Assembly: GCA_014529385.2 (NCBI GenBank)
Contig: CM043950.1
Coordinates: 74,841,935 to 74,905,934 of the forward strand
DNA: 64,000 nt
Source: Adiantum capillus-veneris
Taxonomy: Eukaryota; Streptophyta; Polypodiopsida; Polypodiales; Pteridaceae
Direction: 5' to 3'
Each line of letters opens with the position of its first letter. Within the stretch, counting starts at the first letter, position 1. Below, one piece after another: positions 20,868-33,269 of the stretch. A model generated the notes under the pieces. The model made no database searches and had not been told where the DNA came from. It saw only the letters and a list, made by a program, of their open reading frames with translations. Both the position numbers and the translations under genes were made by a program.

Positions 20868-22960
20868 GATAACCTAAGCTAGTTAGTTTAGGATGTGTAG
20901 AATAGAGTAATTTCGTTACTAATTTCTCAGTTTTTGAGTGTGTGTAGCTCATTGTTTGGTTTAATTTGATGTTATTGTGCAAAAAATGTCGAGTTATGGA
21001 TACCCCAAACCCCCAATTCCACCCCCAATTTCACTAATTTCATGCTAACCCTTGCTAATTCGCTTCCTTCCATGCTAATTTCTACTAATTTTGACCAACC
21101 TTGCTAACCTTACCACACTAACATTTGAAGTGTAACGTATGTGAAATCCCCTTGCAAGAGGTGGAATCATCACTCTATTAAAGTTAAATTGTGCTAATTT
21201 ATGCCTAATTTGATGATTTTGAGTGTTTTATTTTGACCTACCAATGGTCAATTTTGGAGCCGAATTGATGGTGCACACACTTGTGTGTGCAATGATGCGA
21301 CTTTGCGTGGAGCAAAGAAATAGCTTGGAGTGTAATTACAATGTAAGTGCACTTACTTGCTACATCAATTATTGATTGATCAATGTGATTCAATGTTGCT
21401 AATTATTTTCTAAAATTAGGTGTGTAATAACACAAATTGACCTACACTTTGCACCTAATTTGATACACTTTGAATAAAAATGATAGTCAAATTGTGACTA
21501 ATGAACTTGTGTGTATCTAAATAATGTTTAATTCTCATAAAGAATTCATGTATGTGCATAAAAAGCATTGTGTGTGTGCACACACCAAAGAGGGAAAAAA
21601 CTGTCAAAAATTTCAAGTGTGTGTGCACCTAATTTTTAGTGTGTGCATGCATATAAAGTGATGGAATTGATGATTTATGAATATGCAATCATGTAAATGA
21701 TGTGTATGCTAGGCTAATTTAATCATTGGATAAGCCTAAATGCCAAAAAATTGGGCAAAATTTGAGTGTGTGCCCCCATCCATGACCACTTGATTTTCAA
21801 TGATTGATGGTCAATTGGGACACCTAAATGGTTTTTGATTGTGAAATGTTCATGAAAAGTATGTGCAATCATTAGGTATAAGCCTTAATTCATTTCCAAC
21901 TGTGAAAATATAGATCATTTGTGCTTAATTTTTGAGTGTGTGCATTGTTTGATGCTATTTTTTTAGAAATTAAGCATGCATGCATTCACTTATGCTTGAT
22001 TGAGTTTGAAATTTGATAATTTCAATGTGTAATTGATGGATTAGTTGCATAAATTTTTGGTCTAAATTTGAGTGTGCGCGCCTACTCAATGGCATTCAAA
22101 GTCCAAATTGAAGATGAATGATTGGCCTTGGTTGGCAATTGGGATGATGAAAAGACCTAAAATGGTTGGTGTTCTATGTGTATAACTGATGATTGGATTG
22201 ATACACAATTGAAAATGATTTTACATTTTACCATTGTCATGTATGCTATTTTGATTGGATATGGTAAGAATGTCGGTGATTTGTGCATTTGGAGGTGCCA
22301 TAATCACGTGTGCGTAGCCATAGAAACCAAAATGAAAAATCGGACAGGGTTTGGATGATTAAGGTTTTGGGATATGAGCAACTTGAGTTGCAATGATTGA
22401 TAAATCGGATTGAATTGGCAATTGGAAAAAAAAACATGCATTAGTGAAGCTTGTGTGCATTTCCCGATTGATTGATTCAAATTTGAAATCAAAGTAAAAA
22501 ACTCTTGTGCATTTCAATCCATTCTAGTGTGTGTGGTAAAGGAATCATAAAATTGAAGCAAGATGGATAAGAATTTGAACGACTTTGTGTGATCAAATGG
22601 ATTTGTATGTGGATTGTCAATTATTTTGAAAATGATCGTGCTTGGATTCGATGCGAATCATCAGTTATATATGTTTTGGGACTAATTTGTGTGCATTATT
22701 TTGTGAACCACAATGCACTTTTGAGATGGGCTTCAAATTTAAATCAATTGTGAGAATTTTGACTCATTAATTGTATATGAAGAATTATATCAAGGAGGAA
22801 TTCGAAACATGTTCTATTTGTGCAAACCGAGTGAGTTTGATTATGGATTGCGATAATTTCTTGAAGTGCAATTTCGATCTTGGACGATTATCATGTTGCA
22901 CTCTCCCGGTGACCTTGCCACTTTCTCACGAACACAGGCACATTCGCTAAGTCATGGCCT
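20868..22960 (+). other. Non-coding interior with spaced GTGTGTGC motifs
   Basis: AT-rich sequence in which variants of TTTGAGTGTGTGC recur at about 21615, 21764, 21934 and 22067. No frame is supported. Confidence 0.6.
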
Positions 22961-24110
22961 ACCGTGGGAGCAAGCCCCCAAAGGGAAATTTTAGAAAAAA
23001 AAAGAAAGGCAGCGATTCATGTTTTTCGCCTTGCGAGACCACTAGCTTTGATTTCTTTTGCCTTGGCCCTAGGGGCCACTGCTTTTAGGATTCCAGGTTG
23101 GGTGGGCATCCCAAGCTATCCTACCACCCACTTGTCTCATGCATATTCAATTACGAACCCACAAATCAGCAACCACCTCGGAAAATGCTACCACTGATTC
23201 TACCAGCCCATAATTAACGCAGACACCTCATACAACAGTCATTGCCTTGAGAGTAGCCCACCTAATTTGATTCTTTTCTAGGGTGCTCTTGTGTCTTGAC
23301 TCTGCCAAATCGTCTTGATCAAGCGAAGTTTTGTAGACAGGCCAACCCACACTGTGTGTGTGTATGTCTACGTGCTGATATGGCTTTATGGCTTGGCTTC
23401 TATTTGCGCAATCCTGCCACGGATAGTGCACGCTCAACTGAGCTTGACCTTGGATACACACACTAAAAGCGAAACCAAGGTCGTTCTTTACACTCATGCA
23501 GTGCCCTCCACGTGCCTCAATTTCCCTCCTTCTCGACCACTTGCCCCCCTAAACCGGTTGAGCATGACATCCAGCCCACCTTTTTTGTCTGTAGTCGGCG
23601 CACCATACACTCATCTTGGGCCTTAGCTGCTTGCGAAAAATGAGTGCGCCACGCGCCTGAGGCTCGCAGCACTGTCGGGAACCACTCTGGCTCACACGCA
23701 CAACACATATACACACACACCCATACACAATCTCTGCTGCTGCTGCAGACCTGGCTCGCAGGCTTCGACCACACACAGGTTCGCATGCCCGTCTTGCTCG
23801 CACACATCAGTTTGAACACACAAAAACACACTCTCTCTCTCATCCTCAGCTGAGGCCGAAGCTCCCCATGGGCCCGCATCCCCTAGCTCGCTCTGTCGCC
23901 TGCACGCCGCCGCCGATTCCAAGGCATCGCCATGACATTAAAAAATAAATAAAAATAAAAAACAAATTGATGATTTGGGGGGATCGTTCCCACTTTTTTT
24001 GGCACAACACCAAGCTCCACCCAAAGGCTTGGAAAAGGGCACATCTCCTGCATCTTCACCACCCTGCAGCTCTATTATCACGACTCTTGGATCATCTGCA
24101 TCAAAATTAG
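22960..24110. other. GC-richer, CA-rich patch inside the non-coding element
   Basis: Composition changes sharply from the AT-rich surroundings, with many CACACA runs and Arg/Cys/Ala-rich chance frames. No domain is recognisable. It may be captured or inserted DNA; no terminal repeats are visible. Confidence 0.5.
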
Positions 24111-24749
24111 CTGCTTAACTCGACTCTTTTGTGTGTATATTACATTTAATATTTTGAGCTTATTTGAATGTCAATGGATCTCTCTCAGCTAGGAGCTTAT
24201 GCACAAGTGCTTTTTTTGTGTAGCCAAAGATAGACAATCTTTGCATGGATGTGTTCTGTGTTAAATTTTGTGTTTGGGCTAAATGTCAAATGATTGCCAA
24301 ATACTAAAATTGATTGTTTTGAACAAGATGTTGGTTGGTTTCCAAAGTGTGGAGCTTCCATTGAAGGGCATCTAGTGCACTCAATTCCAAATTTTTCCTT
24401 CAAAGGGCTACATCATTTTGAGTTTATGAGCTTATTGCTTCGCCAAATTCCCACTAAGTTAACTCATAAATGATCACGACTAGTTGCACTCTATGACTAT
24501 TATACTCTCGCTCTTTTCTTGACTTGTGCTACATAAGAGCAAATTTTTAAAATTTGTGTGGATCTATTTGGAAATTGGGCATTACACTTTTAGTGCTTTG
24601 AAAAATAAAATGAATTCTTTTTTATGCAAGCCACCATTGAATGATTCAAAGATGCTTGGTTGGGAATCTGCATTAAAATTTGAGCTTTGAATTGATTGAG
24701 CATACTTTTAGTGCTTGTATTGGATGTTCAAATGCTTTCATGCACTAAC

Positions 24750-25300
24750 AATTGAGCTTCACTTTGAAGGTGTGTGGCAGAAGTGTGCTTTCAATGATCT
24801 TTGGAGCGGTCATCATTGCAAAATATTGTAAAATTTGGCTACTTAGAGCCATTCCATTTCTTTGGACTAAGAGTTGTATATATGCTAGCTCATAGCTTGG
24901 TCTAAAAATGCAAATTTTTTTATTTGAGCTAGTGTTTAGCCAACTTATTTGAGCTTTCAAGTACAGATTTGGCCAGTAAGAGCCATTCGTTTCCATTTCA
25001 TTAAGTTGCAGTCATCTCTAGCTCACAGATCACACTAAAAAATTGAAAATTTCATGGGAGCTAGTTGTTGGCCAACTTTTTGAAAAGCTTTAAATTGTAA
25101 AATTTGACTTTCAAGAGTCACTTCATTTCATCAAAGTTGCATTATTTTTTCAGCTCTTAGCTTGTTTGTATTCCATACTTCAAGTGAGCTAGAAACTAAT
25201 CAACTTTGAATCATGCATGAGAGATGGTAAAAATTGCAAAATTTGCTTTTGATTGAAGAAGCTCATTTTACCTCTCATGGTTTTTATGTATGCATAAATT
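24750..25300 (+). repeat. Degenerate ~135-bp tandem repeats in non-coding element
   Basis: At least three units, around 24886, 25019 and 25158, share TAGCTCA or CAGCTC starts, a GAGCTAG...CCAACTT middle and a CATTTCATTAAGTTGCA-like end. They lie in the interior of an element with no genes, so they may be cis-acting sequence or simple expansion. Confidence 0.65.
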
Positions 25301-26707
25301 TGCTATGAAAGAGAATCATGTGCATAACCAAAGGCATTTTTTTCCCTTGGGTGTTTTCCCTTTGGCAAATTCGTGTTTGCAAGACCCTAGCTTTAGGTTT
25401 TAATTCATTAATGGTTTTTGTGTGCCTTTGGATTTCAATAAAAGGCTTTGGGGCTTGTGTTTACACTTAGCTTCAAATCAACTTCCTTTGCAAATAAAAA
25501 GATCAAGAGGCTTCTCTACACAAGGAGATGCTTGCTTGAGGATGCACAAAGAGCATTACTAGGTGTAATCCTTCCATGATTTTACTCTTTTGTTTATCTC
25601 TTCATTCTCTATTCTTGGTTAAGTGAAATTTTGCTTCTAAGCTATGGTTCTTTTATGTCCAAAAGCTAGGCATAATAAAGTTTCAACACTTTGCTTTGTG
25701 AAAATGAACTCATCAAAAAATTTAGGTTTTATGTGTGTTAATCATAGGTAATTGGCCTTGACCTTAGGTTAATTTAGGTTCATTTCTCATTAGTCCTAGA
25801 CTCTTAGTGATAGTCTTAATACTCCATTCATTTTTAACATGACCTAGGGCTATGATTAGGTTTTTAGTCTTTTAGTCCAATTGCAATTAGCATCTCATAA
25901 AGGAAGCAATAAAAAAGTGCTAAAAAATGAATCAATGAAGCAAAAAAGTGTCCAAACAAGTAGCAAAAATGCTACTAGACACATGAAAAGAAAATTTTTA
26001 TGTTATGTTGTATCTATGTGAGGCCTAGCGCCTTATTGGTACTTGGTAGGCGAGGGGAATCACCTTGGCTCGCTTGGTCAAGGCCCTATACCGATGCCCT
26101 AGGCTGATAAGGGTTAGTCGTCGCCTTGGTAGGCTAGTAGGTTTTTTGGAACACCTTCTTGAGGGTTCAAGGAGCTAGGAGTCGCACCTAGATTTGCCTT
26201 GGGGTGGTAGCCTTGTATTGTGTTTTACTTTTTTCAATGAATGACAAAACCAAAACTTTCATGAGCTTCAAAAAGCTTTTACAATGTACTAATAGATTAT
26301 GAGCTTTTTTATAGTCTGTAGACATGAGACTTGAATGATTTATTAAGATTGTTCACATAGTTTTTAGGCTAGTAGGTTTATGAACTTGCATTAGCCTAGG
26401 GTCATAATTGATTGCTTGTACGTGTTTCATGCATAAAACTGAAATTTCAAGTGGTTTAATCTTTACAATAATTAATGTGTTTTTGCTTTATGTTTTCTAG
26501 TTTTGACTATGATTGACCCATGTTTTAGAAGCAAAAAATCACTTTGAATGATTGTTCATTGTGCTTCATGTTTTATTCATTATTGGTGACCTTTTGATGC
26601 TCATTACTTGCTCTTATGTGTTGCAGCTCAACATTTCTTCCATGGACTTGGTTTTTACCATGTCAACGTATCTTGCTTCACCAGCACACAAGAACGTGCG
26701 CCAAACT

Positions 26708-26720
26708 AGGAAGGGGGGAA
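26708..26720 (+). promoter_or_regulatory. Polypurine tract of non-coding element
   Basis: AGGAAGGGGGGAA immediately before the TGTTAGC start of the 3' LTR. Confidence 0.88.
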
Positions 26721-27545
26721 TGTTAGCAGTGGCTAACACAGGCTACACCAATTATGCACCAAGTTGTGGATGTGCTATAGTGCACAATAGTTCCTTCTCA
26801 TTGTGTAGGGCTTGGGCTCATTTAGGAGTTCCAAAGTTGTATGAGTCTATGCTAGAGAGCTCAACTTTATCCCATAGTTGAAGGGTTTGAGGCCCAAAGC
26901 TATAAAAAGAGCCCTATGCTTAATGAGAAGTCAATTCTTGGGTGAGGACTCCTCTTTGTAGAGTGAATGGTGATGAGGCGCATGGGCTTTCCAGGCCCAT
27001 GTAGCTCTTGATTTCTAATAATCAATTACTCTTTCTTGCTTATTAGTCTTCTTTGCTTGATTATGTGAAATGAGGTTGTATTTCTAATCCCTTTTTTGAG
27101 TTAATCTATTCTATCCACACCATTGGCCATGATGTGTGAGGGCTATGCCTTCCTTCTCTTCATCTCTCTCTACAAGGTGCGGTTAGTGTGTGTGCATACA
27201 GAGTCGTAGTGAGGGGTTATGCCAGAATGGACACACTAATGCGGAGTAGGTATGGTAATTGCATGCTTGTGTAAGTGTGATTAAAAGTTGTGAATAAGAG
27301 TGATTCATGTGAGAGGTTAATTTCAACCGCATGATTGTGTGCAAATGATTAGTGAGTAGGAATGTGTTGTTGATTAGAGGAAGCCCCTTTCCATGGCTTC
27401 TCTCTATGATGAGAAGAAGGATTCCTTGAATCCTCTATGTCTATACATCTTGGACTCGTGCTTCCATGCCCTAGCCGGGTTGCTCGATCCACGATTTGAC
27501 AATTTTGTGGGTTGCGATTAGGTCGTGCTACAACGCATCCCTACA
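26721..27545 (+). repeat. 3' LTR of non-coding element
   Basis: Starts TGTTAGCAGTGGCTAACA, itself an imperfect palindrome, and ends CTACA. Closely similar to the 5' LTR. The following bases are the truncated end of a minus-strand gag. Confidence 0.93.
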
Positions 27546-27676
27546 ATTTGCTGCAAGGCATTGATTTACAACATCTATCTCTTGTTGCAAGAGGAAGAGT
27601 TGTTGCTCCAAGGTTGGTGTCGAGAGAGGTGAATCAGTGGTCAAATCGGAGGGGTTACTGGCACCATTTTTCTCCA
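27546..27676 (-). pseudogene. Gypsy gag N-terminus, truncated (minus strand)
   Basis: From an ATG ending at 27676 the minus strand reads MEKNGASNPSDLTTDSPLST, then a coiled-coil-like LEQQLFLLQQEIDVVNQCLA. This resembles the start of chromovirus-like plant Gag proteins, which have a short Glu/Gln-rich helix before the Gag core. The frame is cut at 27546 by the 3' LTR of the non-coding element. The rest of the gag is not found on the far side of that element. Confidence 0.55.
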
Positions 27677-28419
27677 TGACGAGTGGGAAAATTAACAATA
27701 ATGTTGGTTTGCTGCAAATTGCAATTTGGAGTTGCAAATTTGCGTCGAATAAATTCGACGTTGTGGATGCCGTGTTGTCTGATGGAATAGAAAAGCTCCT
27801 AAGCCTAGTGCCAAGTGCCGCGAAGCTCCCTGTATTGAATTGTAGTCATGATGTTTTTTGATGTAAAGTCGTTGTAGATTCCTGGGACGTTGTTGGTGCA
27901 GAGGTCGATAGTCGATGATTGGTTGCCTATGAATGCGACAGATTGGGGCACTCATGTATAGGCAACAAACATGATGCAGACATGGCTATGTCTGATGGAG
28001 ATAAAAAAAATGGAGTCTTTGAAACTTTTCAGCTTATGTTTTGCCAGCATTTCAAAGTGGTGTGTGTGTGTATTAGTCATCATCATAAGAAGTGTGTGTA
28101 GGTGCACAATTGCTTTTGGCATGATAGGTGTGCAGTTTTATTAATTCCCCATGTCTGTAGAGAGTTGTATAAAAGAATTACGAGGGATTCTCCAATAATG
28201 TTGAAGGGAAAAAAAATAAATTGAGAGCCGCCCGGCTAGCCAGTGGTTGCGGAAAATCAGTGGTCAAGAAGAGCAGAGAGAGAGAGTGTGTTGCGGCTAC
28301 AGGATGAGGGGGCACTGGCTAACGACAACAGGTGTGTGTGTGTGTGTGTGTGTGTGTGTAGGGTTTGGCAATGGGTAGGTGTAGAGAGAAAGATGACTAT
28401 CAAAAGCCACTAAGAGACC

Positions 28420-28422
<3 letters not shown>

Positions 28423-28475
<53 letters not shown>
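28423..28475. repeat. (GA)n microsatellite
   Basis: About 26 perfect units. Confidence 0.97.
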
Positions 28476-28479
<4 letters not shown>

Positions 28480-28735
28480 ATGGTGGGTACAAAGCTGGTG
28501 CTTGCAGGGTGTTTGCGTGGGTAGGCACCATTTGGTGATAGATGAGAGGATTGGCAGAGAGAGGAGGAGACTGGGTGGTAGGTTGGTGATTGTCAGAAGG
28601 GGAAGAGAGAGATCACTAGAGGAGAGAGGAGAGAGTTTGTTTCCTACTGTAGGGTGTGGGCAATAGACAAGAAAGGGAGAGAGATAAAGATAGTGGGTTG
28701 CACGCCTACGGGTGGATTCCACTGCTGTGTTTGAA

Positions 28736-28737
<2 letters not shown>

Positions 28738-28768
<31 letters not shown>
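28738..28768. repeat. (AC)n microsatellite
   Basis: About 15 perfect units. Confidence 0.97.
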
Positions 28769-28771
<3 letters not shown>

Positions 28772-28980
28772 AAAGAGCAAAAATTTGGTAGCAACAAATA
28801 GGCGGAGCTGTGCTCCTTTGGTGTGTAGGAGCAAGTAGTCGAGCGCAACCGGTTGCGGGCCCGGCTTCATGTCGAGTGAGTGCGCTCCACTCGTGCTGGG
28901 TGGGTGACGCCATGCAAGCAACTATGAGAGATAGAGAGAGTGCAAGGGCCACCAGATGTTGCATAGTTGCTCTGATTCGA

Positions 28981-30188
28981 TGATGTTTGTGGACATCCCC
29001 ATCGCAGTGCAGGCATATATTTTTTTGAGTGTCCTTTAGTTACAATAAGTAAATACTATGGCGTATTTAGTGACTTCAAAAGAAAAAATTTGAGGGTTCT
29101 TCTCACCTGCAGAGATCTCAATGCTCACATTTCTTACTTTTATTTTGCAATTAAGTGAAAATTAGAGGTCTAAATTCCCACTCAAGGGCTATCTTGACAA
29201 TCCTAGTCTCGTCAATTAAATCTTTGAGGTCTCTTGAGCTCGTGTCTACAATAGACCACCTCAAAGTTTGCTTCTATTTCATGGCTATATGCATATAAAA
29301 ATCGATCACCTACCATGCAATGATCATCTCAAGCTCGCTACTCATCGTCTATTTACATCCCTAAAGAATTCACCTTGGTTTTACTATAAACTAAAATACT
29401 TTCGCTCATTGCAATTTAAAAATTGCAGATCAAGGAGGAAGAAAACAATAAATTAAATAGAACTATTTGGAGTTGTATAATTGTACTTATCTTTGATACT
29501 TGATTGCAAAGATTCACGTTTTCAAAAAAAATAAATCATACACCTGATTGGGATATCCAATTTAGCATTTCTATGAGTGCCTACTACCAAGAGCGTAACC
29601 AAGGCTCTTATACAACTGCTACAAACGGATGCGTCGCTGCCCTGTAAAAAAATTTGGAAACAACATACTGCTAAGCATAAATAAACAAATTTGCTTACTT
29701 GACACCTCACATAGCACATAATCAAGTCAAGAGAAGAAGAAGAAGAGAACATGCACCAGTGCACCTCCTAGAGTGGAGTTCTACACCGGCACAACGAGAG
29801 AGAAGGGAAGAGAAGAGAGAAGAATCACACAAACACTGGGTGCAATCTTCCCCGTTCTATGAGTGAGCATGTCCCTCTTGAACATATTTTATTTATAGAA
29901 AATTTCATGCTCAAAAAATTGAGTTACATCAGTTCACACTTGGACAAAAGATAGTCATGGCTCATAAAGAGCTCAATATAATAATTAATAGTTGTCTACA
30001 TCTCAACTTATAACAAACCATAAAATACTAAGGCTTTCCATGAAATCCAATGGTGGAGGTTTTATTTTGGGTAATTGCTATTGCCTTATTGTCCAGCACG
30101 AGCCAGTCACTAATCTGCTCACACAACACCCGACAAGTGATCATATTCCACAGTAAAAATCAACATTGCAATGCTTCATCAAAATATC
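28981..30188. other. No gene supported
   Basis: AT-rich sequence without a recognisable frame, LTR end or repeat partner in the window. If the possible PBS at 28969 is real, an LTR should occupy the first part of this stretch. Confidence 0.4.
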
Positions 30189-30703
30189 AAATATTTCACA
30201 AATAAATTATCAAAATATCAATTCCATTACACTGTCTCTTGCCCACTTAGTCATAGCTTTTGCTTGCAGCTTCAGTGTTTCGGCCGCTATTTCTTTAGTG
30301 ATCACCACTTCAACCTTTTGTCCCTCTTGATCCGTGATTGGGCCGATCCAACTTATTTAATTGTGGATAGCAATTCAGATGCTTTCTCAAAATCCACTCT
30401 GCACGGTTCGTAGTCTGAAGCCTTCCTTGGTGTCTCGCTTTGCTGCTACATCATAAACCTCCTTAGGTAGCATTTGCAATTCTACCTGGTGTCCTTCTTC
30501 GCTCTTGAATCTCCCAATGAAAATCATTTTGTTGTTTTCTTCGAGCTATTCTTTAGACAAGTAGGTTGCTTTTGATGTCTTCATTGAGCTTCGATCTAAC
30601 TAGTACGGTGGCAACTATTGCACCTTATCTTTCTGGGATTACCATTTTCTTTGCCTTGTCAGCCGCTTGCATTGCTCCTGTTAAGTGAATGCAGTGTCAA
30701 AGT
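30189..30703 (-). pseudogene. Degraded reading frame of unknown family
   Basis: On the minus strand two linked frames look protein-like despite stops: MQAADKAKKMVIPER, then GAIVATVLVRSKLNEDIKSN, then MIFIGRFKSEEGHQVELQML, PKEVYDVAAKRDTKEGFRLR, and later GPITDQEGQKVEVVITKEIA and AETLKLQAKAMTKWARDSV. The residue mix (charged, evenly spaced hydrophobics) is unlike the shadow frames nearby. I do not recognise the family. It lies downstream, on the same strand, of the minus gypsy pol at 33270-43027 and could be its separated 3' reading frame or an unrelated gene fragment. Confidence 0.5.
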
Positions 30704-30849
30704 TATAAAATTCTGCAAATTCCGCTTTAAAATGCCCTAAGTTTGAATTGCTAGCAAATGATATCCATTTTTCTTCATATCAATTTTGGAGCATGCATAG
30801 ATGCATAAAAACATGTAGAGATCAAAATCATGCAGTTCAGGTAAAAATT

Positions 30850-31460
30850 GCAACAGAAGTAAATAATCGCGATTATTAACAATTGGAGATTTTTTCCAAG
30901 TTTTTGCATTTTTGACATCATAGGCTTGAAACATATGGCATTTAGGTACTCTTAGTGAAGTTTGGACTCATTTGAGTGCACTGGGTGAAAATGGTGCCAG
31001 ATTTAGGCTTTTAGACTCTAAAATAGTAGATATAAAGAGATTTTGAGTTTTTGAGATCCAAACTTGCTCAAACTCGATTTGTGGGCTTGAGGCATCATGC
31101 TCTTTGGTCCCATAAGGTCAAAGTTGCAAATTGCATCCATTTTGGCAAAAAAGTAAATAATCTCAATTATTAACTTTCTAATCAATTTGTAGTTTTTTTG
31201 TTGCAACTTGGTTCTAGGCACGATGTAGAGTCTGTGTGTGAGAGATGGGGTGATTTAGATCAAAAAATGTGATAGTTAACTCAAAAATTGGATTGAAAAT
31301 ATTTTGGTGCATTTTTTGTAAAACTCAGAGTTTTTCTTGATCATTTTGGCTCATACTTGACATGTGGCATGTAGTAAATGTGTACAAGTGATAGCTGAAG
31401 TGAAGAGATCACTTCCAACTTAATTAAGCACAAAAGTAAATAATCATCGCGATTATTTAC
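30850..31460 (+). repeat. ~290-bp palindromic leader repeats, second array
   Basis: Cores AAGTAAATAATCGCGATTAT (30856), GTAAATAATCTCAATTATTA (31152) and GTAAATAATCATCGCGATTA (31435) are spaced about 296 and 283 bp. The flanking phrases match the array at 8555-9500 in the same orientation. No PBS or LTR is seen beside this copy. Confidence 0.78.
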
Positions 31461-33250
31461 AACAGTCACTTTTTTTACAAGAATTGATAATCTGATGACC
31501 TAAACATCTTTAATACATCTAAAATAAGTCCTAAAATAAATTTGGTAAAGTTCGGTCGTATGGTCATTACTTCGTGCTCTCGCGGACTGTAAAATCAGCA
31601 ATTTTCGTGACTACTTGTAGTTGGTTAGTCACTTTTGAAGCTATGGAGTCAATTTGACTTCATATGTCAAATTTGACACTTTGTAGCCTTCGAGCTATTT
31701 TCTGTTGTTCGAGAGATTGCCTTGTTTGTTTCCATGAAACCATCTAGGTACATTGTGTATAGACCCAGTCTATAAGCTGCTTGTGGAGTCAGAATCCAAT
31801 TCTGGCATATGGCAAAAACCTAGATTATTTACTTGGGAACCCCTAGACCCCTACCAAATGGTTATCTGGTGATATGAAAGTGTTCTATTATATTGGGGCA
31901 TGCTACAGTTCAAGTATCATTTAATTCGGTTGAGCTAACTGGCTGCCATGGTCACTTTTGTGTTGTAGAACTTTGTGCACAGCTGGGTTTCATGGTTTTT
32001 TTCTGAGCCTAGACTTGTGACTCGGCCATATAGAATTGTTCATTGATAAGTTTTGAACTTTCCCCTCATGTCTCGTGTGAGATGGCACTGTAAATGGACG
32101 ATTGTAGACTTCGGAAATCGCGCGCGAAGAAGGCAGAAAGCTCTCTCCTCCAAGAGCGACTAATGGAAATGAGGTGATTTTGGGCTACCTTGGATATCTA
32201 TACTCGAACTTCCCAAACTAGTTTTCTCCAAATTCCCCGGTTAGTCCTACTAAGCTGTGAAATCTATGTTAGACTAAAAAATTTCTTCAATCGGATTGCA
32301 TTAGCTCATTCTACAGGAATTTGTGAAAGTAGGCCTTGGCGGCCGAATTAAGGCTTCCTGCTTTCATCTGTCAATTTGATTGAAATTTTTTGTGCATGTC
32401 CGCCTTGTCCCTGCAATCATCAACGTATCTTCACTTTCTCCATCTGAGCTCATTTGCTATTTGTTATTAATTTTTGACCTGTTTATTAAAAAAAGCAAAT
32501 AAAATAATAAAAAGCGCTAAAAAAGAAAAGTGAAAAATCAATAATCAAGAAAATCCATTAAGAAACATTGCTTTATTGTTTTTGGTGGATTTCTCTATTT
32601 TTAAGTCCCAACATCAAGAAAAATGAGGAAAATAATAAAAAAGGCCATTTTTTGATGATTTTTTGATAGTATACTATTTACACTCATCGGGAAGATGTTA
32701 TCAGTTAAATTGTCCCTATTGATGATTGTAAGGGCATTGTTAGGTAATTTTGCAAAAAATAACACGTTAACATCCAACTTTTTTCTCCCTCTTCAACATT
32801 ACCTTTAATTACTTAGTTCCCTTCCAACCCTCCTAGCTGGCGTACTCCGAGCTGTGACTGTGTGCATGGGTTGAATGATTGTGTCTATACATAGCCTTGG
32901 TTGGCACTAAAGATCAATGAAATTTAAACCATTATGTTGTGCAAGAGTTGGGTCTTGAGTAATTAAATCAAGGGTTTCTGTGCGGGTCGAGGTTTCTGGT
33001 TGTGATTTCTAAAGCGAAAATCTTGTAGTTGATTTCGCGATGCTTTGGCACATTGATTTCAGTTCAGTATCAATGATGACGGTTATGGAGCTTTAACTTG
33101 CCATTTGTATCTTGGTTTTTCTTTGATAAATTGTTGTGGTTGAGTGTTTTGAGTCTTAACTCTCCATTGCTTCATCGCCTGTACAATTTACAGAGAAAAT
33201 AAATGCTCCTTTTACCTCCAAATCCATCTTGTGTTGTGTTCACTACTTGA
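31461..33250. other. Probable continuation of plus-strand leader; no gene
   Basis: It follows the palindromic array. No frame or motif is supported. A further half-core GATTATTTACTT occurs near 31820, and A-rich sequence lies at 32480-32660. Confidence 0.45.
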
Positions 33251-33269
33251 AGATGCTCTGCTTTGTGTT

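Larger units (their letters stand above)
20014..27545 (+). mobile_element. Non-coding LTR retrotransposon (LARD type)
   Basis: Two long direct repeats (20014-20845 and 26721-27545) frame 5.9 kb. A TGGCGCC-type PBS follows the first and a PPT precedes the second, so this is an LTR element with both LTRs. The interior has no RT, integrase or Gag motif in any frame. That fits a large retrotransposon derivative, which needs proteins from another element. The interior instead holds degenerate tandem repeats and a more GC-rich patch. The 5' LTR lacks its first 7 bases, and the two flanks do not share a target duplication. Confidence 0.85.
27740..28980 (-). other. Presumed gypsy leader with microsatellites
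   Basis: It lies upstream, on the minus strand, of the gag start. It holds (GT)n at 28332-28359, (GA)n at 28423-28475 and (AC)n at 28738-28768. A possible PBS, ATCAGAGC after TCGA on the minus strand, is at 28969-28980. The long Leu/Ser- or Val/Cys-rich frames are products of the repeats. Confidence 0.45.

Noticed and set aside
23517-23922. Overlapping Cys/Arg/Val-rich frames on both strands
   Set aside because: Mutual shadows in a CA-rich patch without a domain.
28297-28964. Minus-strand frames of 106-183 residues
   Set aside because: They run through GA, GT and AC microsatellites, giving Leu/Ser and Val/Cys repeats. No motif remains.
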